From: Fluviicola chungangensis
Lineage (GTDB): Bacteria; Bacteroidota; Bacteroidia; Flavobacteriales_D; Crocinitomicaceae
DNA: 64,000 bases
Direction: 5' to 3'
Assembly: GCF_007558725.1 (NCBI RefSeq)
Contig: NZ_VLPL01000003.1
Span: 372,001-436,000, forward strand
Every line of letters begins with the position of its first letter. The first letter of the stretch is position 1. The notes beneath the pieces are model-generated. The model searched no databases, had not been told where the DNA came from, and worked only from the letters and a program-made list of their open reading frames with translations. Positions 1 to 7,953 of the stretch are shown in pieces. Position numbers and translations under genes: made by a program.

Positions 1-158
1 TCGAAAGAGCGCTTAAGAAGTACAAGAAGAAATATGACAAAACAAATGTCATGAAAGAATTGCGTCGTCGCAAAGAATTCGTAAAACCTTCTGTGGTTGA
101 TCGTCAAGCGAACATTCGTGCAGCTTATGCTCAAAAAATGAAGTCTCAAGAGATTTAA
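1..158 (+). CDS. rpsU: 30S ribosomal protein S21, C-terminal part
   Basis: The window opens inside this gene, so only the last 51 residues are visible. They are very basic, with ERALKKYKKKYDKT followed by ELRRRKEF and KPSV, which matches the C-terminal two thirds of Bacteroidota S21, a small protein of the 30S subunit. The stop codon TAA lies at 156-158 and a strong terminator follows about 30 bp later, so rpsU ends its transcript here. The start is outside the window. Identification rests on length, charge and these motifs. Confidence 0.88.
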   Translation, partial: ERALKKYKKKYDKTNVMKELRRRKEFVKPSVVDRQANIRAAYAQKMKSQEI

Positions 159-188
159 TACGGAGTTATTCGCATTAGAAAAAAATTG

Positions 189-221
189 AGGCCCTGACAT
201 TCTTTGTCGGGGCCTTTTTAT
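189..221 (+). terminator. Rho-independent terminator after rpsU
   Basis: A 10-bp stem (AGGCCCTGAC / GTCGGGGCCT, one wobble) with a 7-nt loop is followed by a T run. It closes the rpsU transcript. Confidence 0.85.
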
Positions 222-245
222 TTGCATGAATTTTTATCAAGGTCG

Positions 246-275
246 CTGTGAGTTTCATTTTTTTATTTATGTTTG
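246..275 (+). promoter_or_regulatory. Probable promoter for the secreted-protein genes
   Basis: TATGTTTG at 268-275 matches the Bacteroidota -7 box TAnnTTTG. CTG at 246-248 lies 19 bp upstream, one base from the -33 TTG. The first ATG is 22 bp downstream. The position between the rpsU terminator and the gene fits. Confidence 0.45.
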
Positions 276-297
276 AGTAACATCTAAATAATTATAT

Positions 298-708
298 ATG
301 AAAAAACTATTGACCCTGACAACCTTCTCGTTGTTAGTATTAGTTTCACTAGCTGAACCGCCAGTTAAGAAATGGAAATCAGATCGTGGCCTTTTTGGTT
401 ACAAAACGGTAACTCAAACAAATTCTCCAGATTTAATAATGTTGTCATGTAGAGATCCTGGATTGATCGCTTGCAGGGCGCAGGGTATTACCGTTGTAGG
501 AGATGATGGTGAGATTTCCTTGACTGAAACGAACATTGAAAGCATTGAACGTATGATTGATGACCTGGTGTTGTCTGGAAAAAATTCCGGGACAATTGTT
601 TACGACGATAAGGTTGTAATCACATTTTTGTTTAATGAAGATGCTGACGATCTAGAATACACGCTTTATTCAGTTCCTCAGGCTCGAAGATATGGAGTTA
701 ATTTTTAA
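298..708 (+). CDS. Small secreted protein, tandem paralogue 1
   Basis: This 136-residue protein has a classical Sec signal peptide (MKKL then a hydrophobic run to about residue 19). The family is not recognised. It is clearly related to the next gene: both carry RG(L/I)FGYKTVxQ just after the signal peptide, then CxDPGxxxC, and both end with an acidic AD..E..YS/YT..AR..G segment. The two conserved cysteines could form a disulfide in the periplasm or outside the cell. It is first in a run of four secreted-protein genes with overlapping or near-touching ends, so they are probably co-transcribed. Function unknown. Confidence 0.8.
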   Translation: MKKLLTLTTFSLLVLVSLAEPPVKKWKSDRGLFGYKTVTQTNSPDLIMLSCRDPGLIACRAQGITVVGDDGEISLTETNIESIERMIDDLVLSGKNSGTIVYDDKVVITFLFNEDADDLEYTLYSVPQARRYGVNF

Positions 709-720
709 CGATTTGATTTT

Positions 721-1095
721 ATGAAAAAACTGTTTTTTACTTTGGTAGCTTTAATGCTACTATCTAATCTTCATGCTGAAGATATTATAACAAAATATAA
801 TCGAGGAATTTTCGGTTATAAAACCGTTCACCAAGCTCAGCAACCGATTGGGAGAAGTTTGACTTGTACGGATCCTGGTAAATTGAAATGTGAATGGTCA
901 TCATCCTTGTCAAGTAATAATGACAGATATGAAAGTATTCTTTTAAAAGTTGATGAGGAATGTATGAATGGCAGTAGTTCTGGTTCATTTCAAACTAGCG
1001 ATTATTATGTTAGCTATACGTTTGATCGAGATGCGGATAAACAAGAAGTACATATTTATACATTGATTGAAGCTCGTGATAAAGGTCTCATTTAA
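721..1095 (+). CDS. Small secreted protein, tandem paralogue 2
   Basis: A 124-residue protein with a signal peptide ending near residue 19 (LLSNLHA). It repeats the layout of its upstream neighbour: RGIFGYKTVHQ, then CTDPGKLKC, then a C-terminal DADKQEVHIYTLIEAR segment. The middle has diverged and carries two further cysteines (KCEW, EECMNG), suggesting a changed disulfide pattern. The gene starts 12 bp after the previous stop, which fits a tandem duplication within one transcript. No enzymatic motif is visible; function unknown. Confidence 0.8.
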   Translation: MKKLFFTLVALMLLSNLHAEDIITKYNRGIFGYKTVHQAQQPIGRSLTCTDPGKLKCEWSSSLSSNNDRYESILLKVDEECMNGSSSGSFQTSDYYVSYTFDRDADKQEVHIYTLIEARDKGLI

Positions 1096-2251
1096 AAGTT
1101 TGATTCTCCTGTTTGTTTTTATTTCAAATGGGAGAATCTCAAATAGTCAAATAGTAACATCCACCATAATTAAACTTCCCCAGACTGGTAGTTTGCAAAC
1201 AGGAAATGTTCTTTCTTGTATCGATAATGGTGTTGTGTATTTTATGCCGTCGTATACCGATAAAAAGGAACGATCAATTTATTTGGTTGACTTGGATGGT
1301 CGGTCTAAAGAACCGCTCACAATAAGAGAGGATGGAATTAAGGGGTTTAAGAATGAACGACTAATTCAATTTGCTGTATCAGGGAGCAATCTTATTGTCC
1401 TTTCAAATAAGTCAATTCATTTTTTTCGCAGAGATCGAAATTCTTTTCAAGTAGTTAAGACTATAAAAAACAGCTACAGTTTTGATCATATTGAAAAATT
1501 GGGCAATTCATTTCTGCTGCACGTATGTTATTCGTTTCATCCTATGGATCAGACAGAAACTAATTTATGGGTTAAACTTGATATGTCCTCATTGGAGATT
1601 GGTAAGTTATTTACACCGGAAATTGATAATTCCAAGTTTGGAAGTTTCGTTAATTCGTGGGTCTCAACTTATGAAAGAACTATTGCTCATGCAAGTACAA
1701 GTCAGTATAAAGTAATGTTTTATAATGACCTGTTCTTACCGATTGATTCCATTGAACTATCTGATGAATTATTTAAGCTTGATACGGGTTTGATTAATAA
1801 TGCGGATTTATATTCGAAAGAAGGAATAAGTAATTTCATGAAATTGGATGATGAAAAGTTCTCACGAATAAGGAAAGTTATAATGCTGAATTCTACTCAA
1901 GTGCTGGTGTTTTCTAAATTATCCCAGGAGGCACTTACTGATAAAGGGAAAGTGAGATTGGATATGTGGGACAAAAGCTCTGGTGTTTGGCGCTTACAAC
2001 TTCAAGTTGCAGGAGACGAAATTTACAAGGATGGTGAGACTTATGATGATCAACATACGTTTCTGGGAAACTTGTATCAAAATGTATTTGATTTAAGAAT
2101 AAGTAATGGTCAAATTTATTGTGTTTCTTTTCCATATTACCCAAAAGTGAAAACAGAGAGTTTTGATAGGGTAAAAGATATTGAGGCATCTTTCAAAGAT
2201 TCAAACGAATTTCATTATGGGCTGGAGAAGTTTGTTTTTAGTAATAATTAG
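1067..2251 (+). CDS. Secreted beta-rich protein, possible beta-propeller
   Basis: About 394 residues from a TTG start that lies inside the end of the previous gene (29-bp overlap). A GTG at 1076 is an alternative, and no ATG start precedes the signal peptide. The N-terminus has a hydrophobic segment (SLILLFVFIS) typical of export. The rest is a series of short beta-strand-like stretches with polar turns (IYLVDLDGRS, NLWVKLDMSS, VLVFSKLS), reminiscent of the six-bladed propeller-like lipoproteins common in Bacteroidota, but no diagnostic motif was found. The overlap suggests translational coupling with its neighbours. The fold assignment is an inference. Confidence 0.6.
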   Translation: MKLVIKVSFKSLILLFVFISNGRISNSQIVTSTIIKLPQTGSLQTGNVLSCIDNGVVYFMPSYTDKKERSIYLVDLDGRSKEPLTIREDGIKGFKNERLIQFAVSGSNLIVLSNKSIHFFRRDRNSFQVVKTIKNSYSFDHIEKLGNSFLLHVCYSFHPMDQTETNLWVKLDMSSLEIGKLFTPEIDNSKFGSFVNSWVSTYERTIAHASTSQYKVMFYNDLFLPIDSIELSDELFKLDTGLINNADLYSKEGISNFMKLDDEKFSRIRKVIMLNSTQVLVFSKLSQEALTDKGKVRLDMWDKSSGVWRLQLQVAGDEIYKDGETYDDQHTFLGNLYQNVFDLRISNGQIYCVSFPYYPKVKTESFDRVKDIEASFKDSNEFHYGLEKFVFSNN

Positions 2252-2693
2252 CTGTTTAGCTTCTTGGTCTTTTGTTCTAAGTCAAGATTTATCAGCACTT
2301 ACAGTTTATGATGAACAAGGAAAGAGACATCAAATACATTCTGTGATAAAGGATTCTGAGAGTTTTGTGGTTGTGAAGGATGCTTTTTGTATTGGTTGTG
2401 CTGAATATTTGGTTAAATGTTCAATGGGTAAAAAGGTGCTTGTAATTGTTGAACGATTTAGTTTGTTATCTATTTCCAATTTTCAACCGATTCAAAACGC
2501 GAGATTATTTTTTGTGTCAAAATCAGAGCTTACACCTGATGAGTTTGGTACAGTCGGAATGGCAATAATTCGAAACGGATCATTTCACGTTATTAAAGAA
2601 AAGGAAATCAACCAGCTATCCCGGAATTACCAAGAAGGAATTAAAAGTATGCGTAAAATAGTCAGGACCCATTTCAAATCGAAAGTATCATAA
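2217..2693 (+). CDS. Exported protein with CxxC, possible thioredoxin-like
   Basis: I chose the ATG at 2217 because it directly precedes a good signal sequence (GWRSLFLVIISCLASWSFVLS); a TTG 36 bp upstream only adds polar residues. The product is 158 residues. After export it carries DAFCIGCAEYLVKC, a CxxC plus a third cysteine, followed by KKVLVIVERF and a late beta-rich segment (GMAIIRNGSFHVI). This order resembles the start and end of TlpA/AhpC-type thioredoxin folds, but CIGC is not the usual WCxxC motif. It overlaps the preceding gene by 35 bp. A redox or metal-binding role is a guess. Confidence 0.6.
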   Translation: MGWRSLFLVIISCLASWSFVLSQDLSALTVYDEQGKRHQIHSVIKDSESFVVVKDAFCIGCAEYLVKCSMGKKVLVIVERFSLLSISNFQPIQNARLFFVSKSELTPDEFGTVGMAIIRNGSFHVIKEKEINQLSRNYQEGIKSMRKIVRTHFKSKVS

Positions 2694-2789
2694 ATTAAAT
2701 CATTGAAATTGTAAGAAGTTTTTCTGAATTTCAGATAATGTAAAAAGTCTGGTTATTGTCGGGGCCTTTTTTGTACCTTGTTTTCTGTT

Positions 2790-3671
2790 ATGTCTTACAA
2801 AGATTCCTTCATACATTACCTGCAAGTTGAGAAGCGTTACTCAAAACATACCATTTTAGCGTATGAAGAAGATTTGGATCAATTCACAACCTTTGCGGAA
2901 TTGTCGAAATCGGCAGAGTGGAACGAGGTGAATCACCAGTTGGTTCGCTCCTGGATCGTTCATTTGATAGAAAGCGGGCAGACTAATCGCACGGTCTCAC
3001 GTAAGCTTTCATGTTTGCGTTCTTTTTTTAAATGGCTCCTGTCGAACGGAAAGGTGGAGCAGAATCCGATGCTTCGCATTCGCGGGCCAAAAGTGGAAAA
3101 ACGACTTCCCCAGTTCGTGAAACAATCGGAAATAGATTCTGTGCGGATAGAGCAGTTGTTTTCCTCCGATTTTGAAGGTGTCCGCGACCGATTGATGTTT
3201 GAATTGTTTTATCAGACTGGCATCCGTCTAAGTGAACTGATTGAATTGAAGAACAAAGATGTCACAAGCGGGAGCATTAAAGTATTGGGAAAAAGGAATA
3301 AAGAACGGATTATCCCGATCGGGAAAGACCTTTATGAAATCATCCGTTCCTACGAGAAACTCAAGCCTTCCGGACCCGACAGCCAACTTTTGTTATTTGT
3401 CAAAAAAGATGGCAGAAAAATGTCGTCAAAGTTTGTTTATCGAAAAATTAATACATATCTTGGAAGTGTAACGAACGCGGAGAAAAAGAGCCCACACATC
3501 TTGCGTCACACATTTGCTACCCACATGTTAAACAATGGTGCAGGGCTTGAAACTTTGAAAGAACTTTTGGGGCATGCAAATTTGTCTGCAACTCAAGTTT
3601 ACACGCATAATTCGTTCGCCCAAATAAACTCGATATATTCACATGCTCATCCACGTGGGCGCAAAAAGTAA
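2790..3671 (+). CDS. xerC: Site-specific tyrosine recombinase XerC/XerD
   Basis: A 293-residue tyrosine recombinase. The N-terminal SAM-like core-binding domain (KRYSKHTILAYEEDLDQF) is followed by the catalytic domain with the full set of residues: Arg in TGIRLSEL, Lys in LGKRNKER, HILRHTFATHML, LLGH, and Tyr in TQVYTH. Such proteins resolve chromosome dimers at dif and act at the division septum. The ATG at 2790 is preferred over an upstream TTG. The gene sits 6 bp ahead of hpf, the usual Bacteroidota arrangement, and is probably co-transcribed with it. Whether it is the C or D partner cannot be decided from the sequence alone. Confidence 0.88.
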   Translation: MSYKDSFIHYLQVEKRYSKHTILAYEEDLDQFTTFAELSKSAEWNEVNHQLVRSWIVHLIESGQTNRTVSRKLSCLRSFFKWLLSNGKVEQNPMLRIRGPKVEKRLPQFVKQSEIDSVRIEQLFSSDFEGVRDRLMFELFYQTGIRLSELIELKNKDVTSGSIKVLGKRNKERIIPIGKDLYEIIRSYEKLKPSGPDSQLLLFVKKDGRKMSSKFVYRKINTYLGSVTNAEKKSPHILRHTFATHMLNNGAGLETLKELLGHANLSATQVYTHNSFAQINSIYSHAHPRGRKK

Positions 3672-3677
3672 AAAGTC

Positions 3678-3974
3678 ATGGACGTTAAAGTGCATTCTAT
3701 CCATTTTAAAGCGGATCAAAAACTCATTAATTTTATTAACGACAAAGTAGAAAAGCTCCAGGTTTTTTTTGATCACATCATTGTAGGGGAAGTTTTTTTA
3801 CGATTGGATAAGAATTCGGACAAAGAAAACAAGATAGCAGAAGTGAAAATATTAATGCCCGGAAAAGAATTGTTTGCAAAGAAACAATGTAAATCTTTTG
3901 AAGAAGCGGCAGATCTGTGTGTTGATGCCTTGCGGACACAGGTAAAAAAATACAAAGGCAAATTAGCTAATTAG
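3678..3974 (+). CDS. hpf: Ribosome hibernation-promoting factor (HPF/RaiA family)
   Basis: A 98-residue short-form hibernation factor. It begins MDVKVHSIHFKADQKL with the beta-alpha-beta-beta-beta-alpha layout of the S30AE domain, and shows the basic helix ending (ALRTQVKKYKGKL) that lies on the 30S subunit near the decoding site. It lacks the C-terminal dimerisation domain of long HPF. It follows xerC by 6 bp and is closed by a strong terminator, so xerC-hpf is a two-gene unit ahead of the tRNA-tuf operon. Confidence 0.88.
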   Translation: MDVKVHSIHFKADQKLINFINDKVEKLQVFFDHIIVGEVFLRLDKNSDKENKIAEVKILMPGKELFAKKQCKSFEEAADLCVDALRTQVKKYKGKLAN

Positions 3975-3996
3975 TAATTGGAAATGAATAATTTAG

Positions 3997-4029
3997 ATGG
4001 ACGGCCTTTTGAGCCGTCCATTTTTTTTT
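3997..4029 (+). terminator. Terminator after hpf
   Basis: A perfect 9-bp stem (ATGGACGGC / GCCGTCCAT) with an 8-nt loop is followed by a run of nine T. It separates xerC-hpf from the tRNA-tuf transcript. Confidence 0.9.
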
Positions 4030-4050
4030 GATTTTTTTTCGCTCAACCCC

Positions 4051-4080
4051 TTGCAGTTATTTATTTCTTTACTACATTTG
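4051..4080 (+). promoter_or_regulatory. Promoter of the tRNA-tuf operon
   Basis: TTG at 4051-4053, exactly 19 bp, then TACATTTG at 4073-4080: a full match to the Bacteroidota housekeeping promoter (TTG-N19-TAnnTTTG). Transcription should start near 4087, about 60 nt before the first tRNA. Confidence 0.85.
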
Positions 4081-4146
4081 CAAACCCAAACGGGAAAACA
4101 CTTTAAGAATCGTTCTTTAAAATCGTAATAAAAACCAAACTTTAAT

Positions 4147-4220
4147 GCCGGTGTAGCTCAGCTGGCTAGAGCAGCTGATTTGTAATCAGCAGGTCGGGGG
4201 TTCGAGTCCCTCCACCGGCT
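4147..4220 (+). tRNA. tRNA-Thr (UGU)
   Basis: 74 nt. Acceptor stem GCCGGTG/CACCGGC is perfect, the anticodon stem is GCTGA/TCAGC, the loop TTTGTAA gives anticodon TGT, and the T-arm contains TTCGAGT. First tRNA of a four-tRNA string leading into tuf. Confidence 0.97.
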
Positions 4221-4233
4221 CGCATTAAAGGAT

Positions 4234-4315
4234 GGGAGTGTCGCATAGTGGCTATTGCAGCAGACTGTAAATCTGTCACCTCACGGTATCGCTGGTTCGA
4301 GTCCAGCCACTCCCA
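4234..4315 (+). tRNA. tRNA-Tyr (GUA)
   Basis: 82 nt, class II with a long variable arm. Acceptor stem GGGAGTG/CACTCCC is perfect; the anticodon loop ACTGTAAAT reads GTA; the T-loop is TTCGAGT. Confidence 0.97.
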
Positions 4316-4339
4316 CGACAAGGAAAATTATAATAATAA

Positions 4340-4412
4340 GCGGGAGTAGCTCAGTTGGTAGAGCGTCAGCCTTCCAAGCTGAGGGTCGCGAGTTCGAATC
4401 TCGTCTCCCGCT
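4340..4412 (+). tRNA. tRNA-Gly (UCC)
   Basis: 73 nt. Acceptor stem GCGGGAG/CTCCCGC is perfect; the anticodon loop CTTCCAA reads TCC; the T-loop is TTCGAAT. Confidence 0.97.
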
Positions 4413-4433
4413 CAATTACGAAATAAAGAATAG

Positions 4434-4505
4434 GCCGGTGTAGCTCAGGGGTAGAGCGCTTCCTTGGTAAGGAAGAGGTCACGAGTTCAATTCTCGTCAT
4501 TGGCT
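4434..4505 (+). tRNA. tRNA-Thr (GGU)
   Basis: 72 nt. Acceptor GCCGGTG pairs with CATTGGC through two adjacent G-U wobbles; anticodon stem CTTCC/GGAAG is perfect and the loop TTGGTAA reads GGT. With the UGU tRNA upstream it gives two threonine isoacceptors in one operon. Confidence 0.95.
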
Positions 4506-4514
4506 CTGCAGGGA

Positions 4515-4539
4515 TTCACTCATTAGTTTTATGGGTGAA
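4515..4539 (+). promoter_or_regulatory. Hairpin between the last tRNA and tuf
   Basis: TTCACTCAT pairs with ATGGGTGAA (9 bp, one wobble) around a 7-nt loop and is followed by ATTTTG. It may be an attenuator or a processing site that separates the tRNA precursor from tuf mRNA. The T run is weak, so read-through into tuf is expected. Confidence 0.4.
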
Positions 4540-4591
4540 ATTTTGTATTAGTAAGAAAAAGGTTTATTAACTACGTAACAAATAAAAACAA

Positions 4592-5779
4592 ATGGCTAAG
4601 GAAAGTTTTAATCGTTCCAAACCGCACGTAAACATTGGTACTATTGGTCACGTTGACCACGGTAAGACCACTTTGACTGCGGCTATTTCAAGCGTATTGG
4701 CTGCTAAAGGATTAGCTGCCGTTCGTGATTTCTCTTCAATTGACAACGCACCTGAAGAAAAAGAGCGTGGTATTACTATTAACACGTCACACATTGAGTA
4801 CGAAACAGCTAACCGTCACTACGCACACGTTGACTGTCCAGGTCACGCGGATTACGTAAAGAACATGGTTACTGGTGCTGCACAGATGGATGGAGCGATC
4901 CTGGTAGTTGCTGCTACTGATGGACCGATGCCTCAAACACGTGAGCATATCCTATTAGGAAAACAAGTTGGTGTTCCTCGTCTAGTTGTATTCATGAACA
5001 AAGTGGATATGGTAGATGACGCTGAGTTGTTAGAGCTAGTTGAAATGGAAGTTCGTGAATTGTTGTCTTTCTACGATTACGATGGTGACAATGCACCGGT
5101 TATTCAAGGTTCTGCACTAGGTGCATTGAACGGTGAGCCGGAGTGGGTTGCTAAAGTAGAAGAGTTGATGGACGCGGTTGACAGTTATATCGAATTGCCT
5201 CCTCGTGATGTTGATAAGCCTTTCTTGATGCCGGTTGAAGACGTATTTACGATTACAGGTCGTGGTACAGTAGCAACAGGTCGTATCGAAACAGGAGTTA
5301 TTAACTCTGGAGATCCGGTTGAAATCTTAGGTATGGGTGAAGAGAAATTGACTTCTACTGTAACTGGGGTTGAGATGTTCCGTAAGATCTTGGATCGTGG
5401 AGAAGCTGGTGACAACGTAGGTCTTTTATTACGTGGTATTGAGAAATCTCAAATCAAACGTGGTATGGTTATTTGTAAGCCAGGATCTGTTAAGCCTCAT
5501 GCTGACTTCAAAGCTGAAATCTATGTATTGAAGAAAGAAGAGGGTGGTCGTCACACTCCATTCCATAACAAATACCGTCCTCAGTTCTACTTCCGTACGA
5601 CTGACGTAACTGGAGAGATTTTCTTGACAGACGGACGTGAGATGGTTATGCCAGGTGATAACGTAACAATCAATGTTAAGTTGATCGTACCTGTAGCAAT
5701 GGACAAAGGTCTACGTTTCGCTATCCGTGAGGGTGGTCGTACAGTAGGTGCTGGTCAGGTTACTGAAATCATCGCTTAA
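4592..5779 (+). CDS. tuf: Elongation factor Tu
   Basis: A 395-residue GTPase that delivers aminoacyl-tRNA to the ribosome. G1 is GHVDHGKT near residue 19, G3 is [12 protein letters not shown] near 81, G4 is NKVDM near 136; domain 2 ([13 protein letters not shown]) and domain 3 (GGRHTPF) follow, and the length matches the family. It is transcribed behind four tRNA genes and is followed by a terminator-like hairpin, then tRNA-Trp, secE and nusG. The start is the ATG opening [14 protein letters not shown]. No Shine-Dalgarno is seen, only an A-rich leader. Confidence 0.98.
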   Translation: MAKESFNRSKPHVNIGTIGHVDHGKTTLTAAISSVLAAKGLAAVRDFSSIDNAPEEKERGITINTSHIEYETANRHYAHVDCPGHADYVKNMVTGAAQMDGAILVVAATDGPMPQTREHILLGKQVGVPRLVVFMNKVDMVDDAELLELVEMEVRELLSFYDYDGDNAPVIQGSALGALNGEPEWVAKVEELMDAVDSYIELPPRDVDKPFLMPVEDVFTITGRGTVATGRIETGVINSGDPVEILGMGEEKLTSTVTGVEMFRKILDRGEAGDNVGLLLRGIEKSQIKRGMVICKPGSVKPHADFKAEIYVLKKEEGGRHTPFHNKYRPQFYFRTTDVTGEIFLTDGREMVMPGDNVTINVKLIVPVAMDKGLRFAIREGGRTVGAGQVTEIIA

Positions 5780-5800
5780 TTCGCGATAACATATTGAATG

Positions 5801-5826
5801 AAAGGGGAGCTAAAACTCCCCTTTTT
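5801..5826 (+). terminator. Terminator/attenuator after tuf
   Basis: AAAGGGGAG / CTCCCCTTT (9 bp) with a 6-nt loop and trailing T's lies only 2 bp before tRNA-Trp. It likely reduces tuf transcription into the secE-nusG-ribosomal protein block. Confidence 0.7.
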
Positions 5827-5828
5827 AC

Positions 5829-5901
5829 ACGGGCGTAGCTCAGCTGGTAGAGTAGTGGTCTCCAAAACCATTGGTCGTGGGTTCGAATCCTACCGCCCGT
5901 G
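5829..5901 (+). tRNA. tRNA-Trp (CCA)
   Basis: 73 nt. Acceptor stem ACGGGCG/CGCCCGT is perfect, the anticodon loop CTCCAAA reads CCA, and the T-loop is TTCGAAT. It sits 23 bp before secE, the conserved Bacteroidota position. Confidence 0.96.
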
Positions 5902-5923
5902 CAAAAAACAAAATAAATTGACC

Positions 5924-6145
5924 ATGTCAAAGTTTAGAAATTATTTTAGCGAAACAATTACTGAGATGACTCAGAATGTTACGTGGCCGACGTGGAAAGA
6001 ATTGCAGAGTAATGCACTGATCGTGGTGGTTGCGTCTGTGATTTTTGCGTTGTTGATATTCGCAATGGACAATGTCTTTGGAATTACCGGAACTCCTACT
6101 TCTACTTGGAAGGGTGTTGTTGGGTTTATCTATTCTTTCTTTTAA
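5924..6145 (+). CDS. secE: Preprotein translocase subunit SecE
   Basis: 73 residues from the ATG at 5924; upstream in-frame sequence runs through tRNA-Trp and is not coding. An amphipathic N-terminus with MTQNVTWPTWKELQSN, the SecE signature, precedes one membrane span (ALIVVVASVIFALLIF). SecE clamps SecY in the SecYEG protein channel. nusG follows after 8 bp, the classic secE-nusG pair. Confidence 0.93.
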   Translation: MSKFRNYFSETITEMTQNVTWPTWKELQSNALIVVVASVIFALLIFAMDNVFGITGTPTSTWKGVVGFIYSFF

Positions 6146-6153
6146 TTAGAAAA

Positions 6154-6705
6154 ATGGGAGATATTAAAAAACGTTGGTACGTAGTACGTGCAGTAAGTGG
6201 AAAAGAGAAAAAAGTGAAGGAGTATCTGGATCTGGAAATTTCCCGTTTAAAACTGGACGATTATGTATCTCAGGTATTGATTCCAACTGAGAAGGTTTTC
6301 CAAATCCGTAACGGAAAGAAAATCTCAAAGGAAAAAGCATATTTACCAGGATATGTATTGATTGAAGCAGCATTGATCGGTGAGGTTCCTCACGTGATTA
6401 AAGGGATTCCGAATGTAATCGGTTTCCTGGGAGCTGAAAAAGGGGGAGACCCACAACCAATGCGTTTGTCTGAAGTAAATCGGATTTTAGGTAAAGTTGA
6501 CGAATTATCCGAAACAGAAGAGGAAGTGAAAATCCCATTTGTTATCGGAGAATCGGTTAAGGTGATCGACGGACCGTTCAACAATTTCTCCGGAGTAATT
6601 GACGAGATCAATGAAGAGAAGAAGAAGTTGAAAGTAATGGTTAAAATCTTCGGTCGCAAGAACCTTCTTGAGCTTAGCTATATGCAAGTGGAGAAAGAAG
6701 GATAA
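6154..6705 (+). CDS. nusG: Transcription termination/antitermination factor NusG
   Basis: 183 residues from the ATG at 6154. The NGN domain starts KKRWYVVRAVSGKEKK and contains the LPGYVLIEA segment, which contacts the RNA polymerase clamp. The C-terminal KOW domain has VKVIDGPFNNFSGVIDEIN and binds Rho or ribosomal protein S10. A longer in-frame start at 6106 overlaps secE and is unlikely. It is followed by a structured leader before rplK. Confidence 0.95.
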   Translation: MGDIKKRWYVVRAVSGKEKKVKEYLDLEISRLKLDDYVSQVLIPTEKVFQIRNGKKISKEKAYLPGYVLIEAALIGEVPHVIKGIPNVIGFLGAEKGGDPQPMRLSEVNRILGKVDELSETEEEVKIPFVIGESVKVIDGPFNNFSGVIDEINEEKKKLKVMVKIFGRKNLLELSYMQVEKEG

Positions 6706-6718
6706 ACATGTATTAACC

Positions 6719-6772
6719 GCAGCAGTGGGATTATTGATTAAAGCTTCCCTTTAACGCCCACGTTACGACTGC
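6719..6772 (+). promoter_or_regulatory. Structured leader of rplK-rplA, candidate L1 operator
   Basis: Three nested helices can form in the 83-nt gap before rplK: GCAG/CTGC (6719-6722 with 6769-6772), GTGGG/CCCAC (6725-6729 with 6757-6761) and TTAAAG/CTTTAA (6738-6743 with 6749-6754), with an asymmetric internal loop on the 3' side. Ribosomal protein L1 represses its own L11-L1 mRNA in many bacteria through a leader helix with an asymmetric loop. That this one is such a site is inference from position and shape. Confidence 0.45.
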
Positions 6773-6788
6773 ATAATTTAAATAAACA

Positions 6789-7235
6789 ATGGCTAAAGAA
6801 GTAGCAGCATTGATCAAATTACAGATCAAAGGTGGTCAAGCCAATCCAGCTCCTCCAGTTGGTCCCGCACTTGGTGCGAAAGGGGTCAACATTATGGAAT
6901 TTTGCAAGCAGTATAATGCGCGTACGCAAGATAAGCCGGGAAAGGTATTACCATGTGTGATTACTGTTTACAGTGACAAATCATTTGATTTCGTCATCAA
7001 AACTCCTCCAGCAGCAGTGCAGATTATTGACAGCGTTAAGCTTAAAAAAGGTTCTTCTGAGCCTAACAAAAGCAAAGTCGGATCAATGTCATGGGATCAA
7101 ATCCGTGTAATTGCTGAAGACAAAATGCCGGATATGAACTGTTTTACAGTTGATTCTGCAATGTCAATGATCGCTGGTACAGCACGTAGTATGGGTGTAA
7201 CTGTTAAAGGAGGTGAAGCTCCTGCAACTAAATAA
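6789..7235 (+). CDS. rplK: 50S ribosomal protein L11
   Basis: 148 residues. Starts [20 protein letters not shown] with the proline-rich [19 protein letters not shown] motif of the N-terminal domain, followed by the rRNA-binding C-terminal domain ([19 protein letters not shown]). L11 forms the GTPase-associated centre with 23S rRNA and stimulates factors such as EF-G. It leads rplK-rplA-rplJ-rplL, with only 11 bp to rplA. Confidence 0.97.
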   Translation: MAKEVAALIKLQIKGGQANPAPPVGPALGAKGVNIMEFCKQYNARTQDKPGKVLPCVITVYSDKSFDFVIKTPPAAVQIIDSVKLKKGSSEPNKSKVGSMSWDQIRVIAEDKMPDMNCFTVDSAMSMIAGTARSMGVTVKGGEAPATK

Positions 7236-7246
7236 TCGCGAGTATC

Positions 7247-7942
7247 ATGGGAAGAATTTCTAAAAAAAGAAAAGAAGTTTTAGCAAAGTATGACTTGACT
7301 AAAACTTACACCTTGGTAGAAGCGTGTGATTTAGTAAAAAACATTACAACTACTAAGTTTGATGCATCAGTAGACATTTCTGTACGTTTGGGTGTAGATC
7401 CGCGTAAAGCGAATCAAATGGTTCGTGGTACTGTTGCATTGCCTCACGGAACTGGTAAGGATGTACGAGTATTGGTACTTTGTACACCGGACAAGGAAGC
7501 CGAAGCAAAAGCAGCTGGTGCTGAATTCGTTGGATTGGATGAATTCATTGACAAAATCAAAGGTGGTTGGACAGACATCGACGTAATTATTACAATGCCT
7601 TCAGTGATGGGTAAAGTAGGTGCTTTAGGACGTATCCTTGGACCTCGCGGTTTAATGCCGAATCCAAAAACAGGTACTGTAACAATGGAAGTCGGTAAAG
7701 CTGTTGAAGAAGTGAAAGCAGGTAAGATTGATTTCAAAGTGGACAAATTCGGTAACATTCACTCATCTGTTGGGAAAGCAAGCTTCGAAGGAGCTAAGAT
7801 TCGCGACAATGCATTTGAATTGATCCAGCAATTGATCAAATTGAAACCATCCGCTGCAAAAGGTACTTACATTAAAAGTATCTACATCAGCTCTACAATG
7901 TCTCCAAGTATCCAAATTGATGCTAAATCTGTTGTAGCTTAA
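7247..7942 (+). CDS. rplA: 50S ribosomal protein L1
   Basis: 231 residues with the L1 hallmarks: [34 protein letters not shown], the [16 protein letters not shown] stretch, and the terminal [17 protein letters not shown]. It forms the mobile L1 stalk next to the ribosomal E site and is the usual autorepressor of the rplKA unit, making the structured leader before rplK its candidate target. 11 bp separates it from rplJ. Confidence 0.97.
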   Translation: MGRISKKRKEVLAKYDLTKTYTLVEACDLVKNITTTKFDASVDISVRLGVDPRKANQMVRGTVALPHGTGKDVRVLVLCTPDKEAEAKAAGAEFVGLDEFIDKIKGGWTDIDVIITMPSVMGKVGALGRILGPRGLMPNPKTGTVTMEVGKAVEEVKAGKIDFKVDKFGNIHSSVGKASFEGAKIRDNAFELIQQLIKLKPSAAKGTYIKSIYISSTMSPSIQIDAKSVVA

Positions 7943-7953
7943 AATCTTGAAGT

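Noticed and set aside
4255-4443. 62-codon frame across the tRNA string
   Set aside because: It runs through tRNA-Tyr and tRNA-Gly, both of which fold perfectly.
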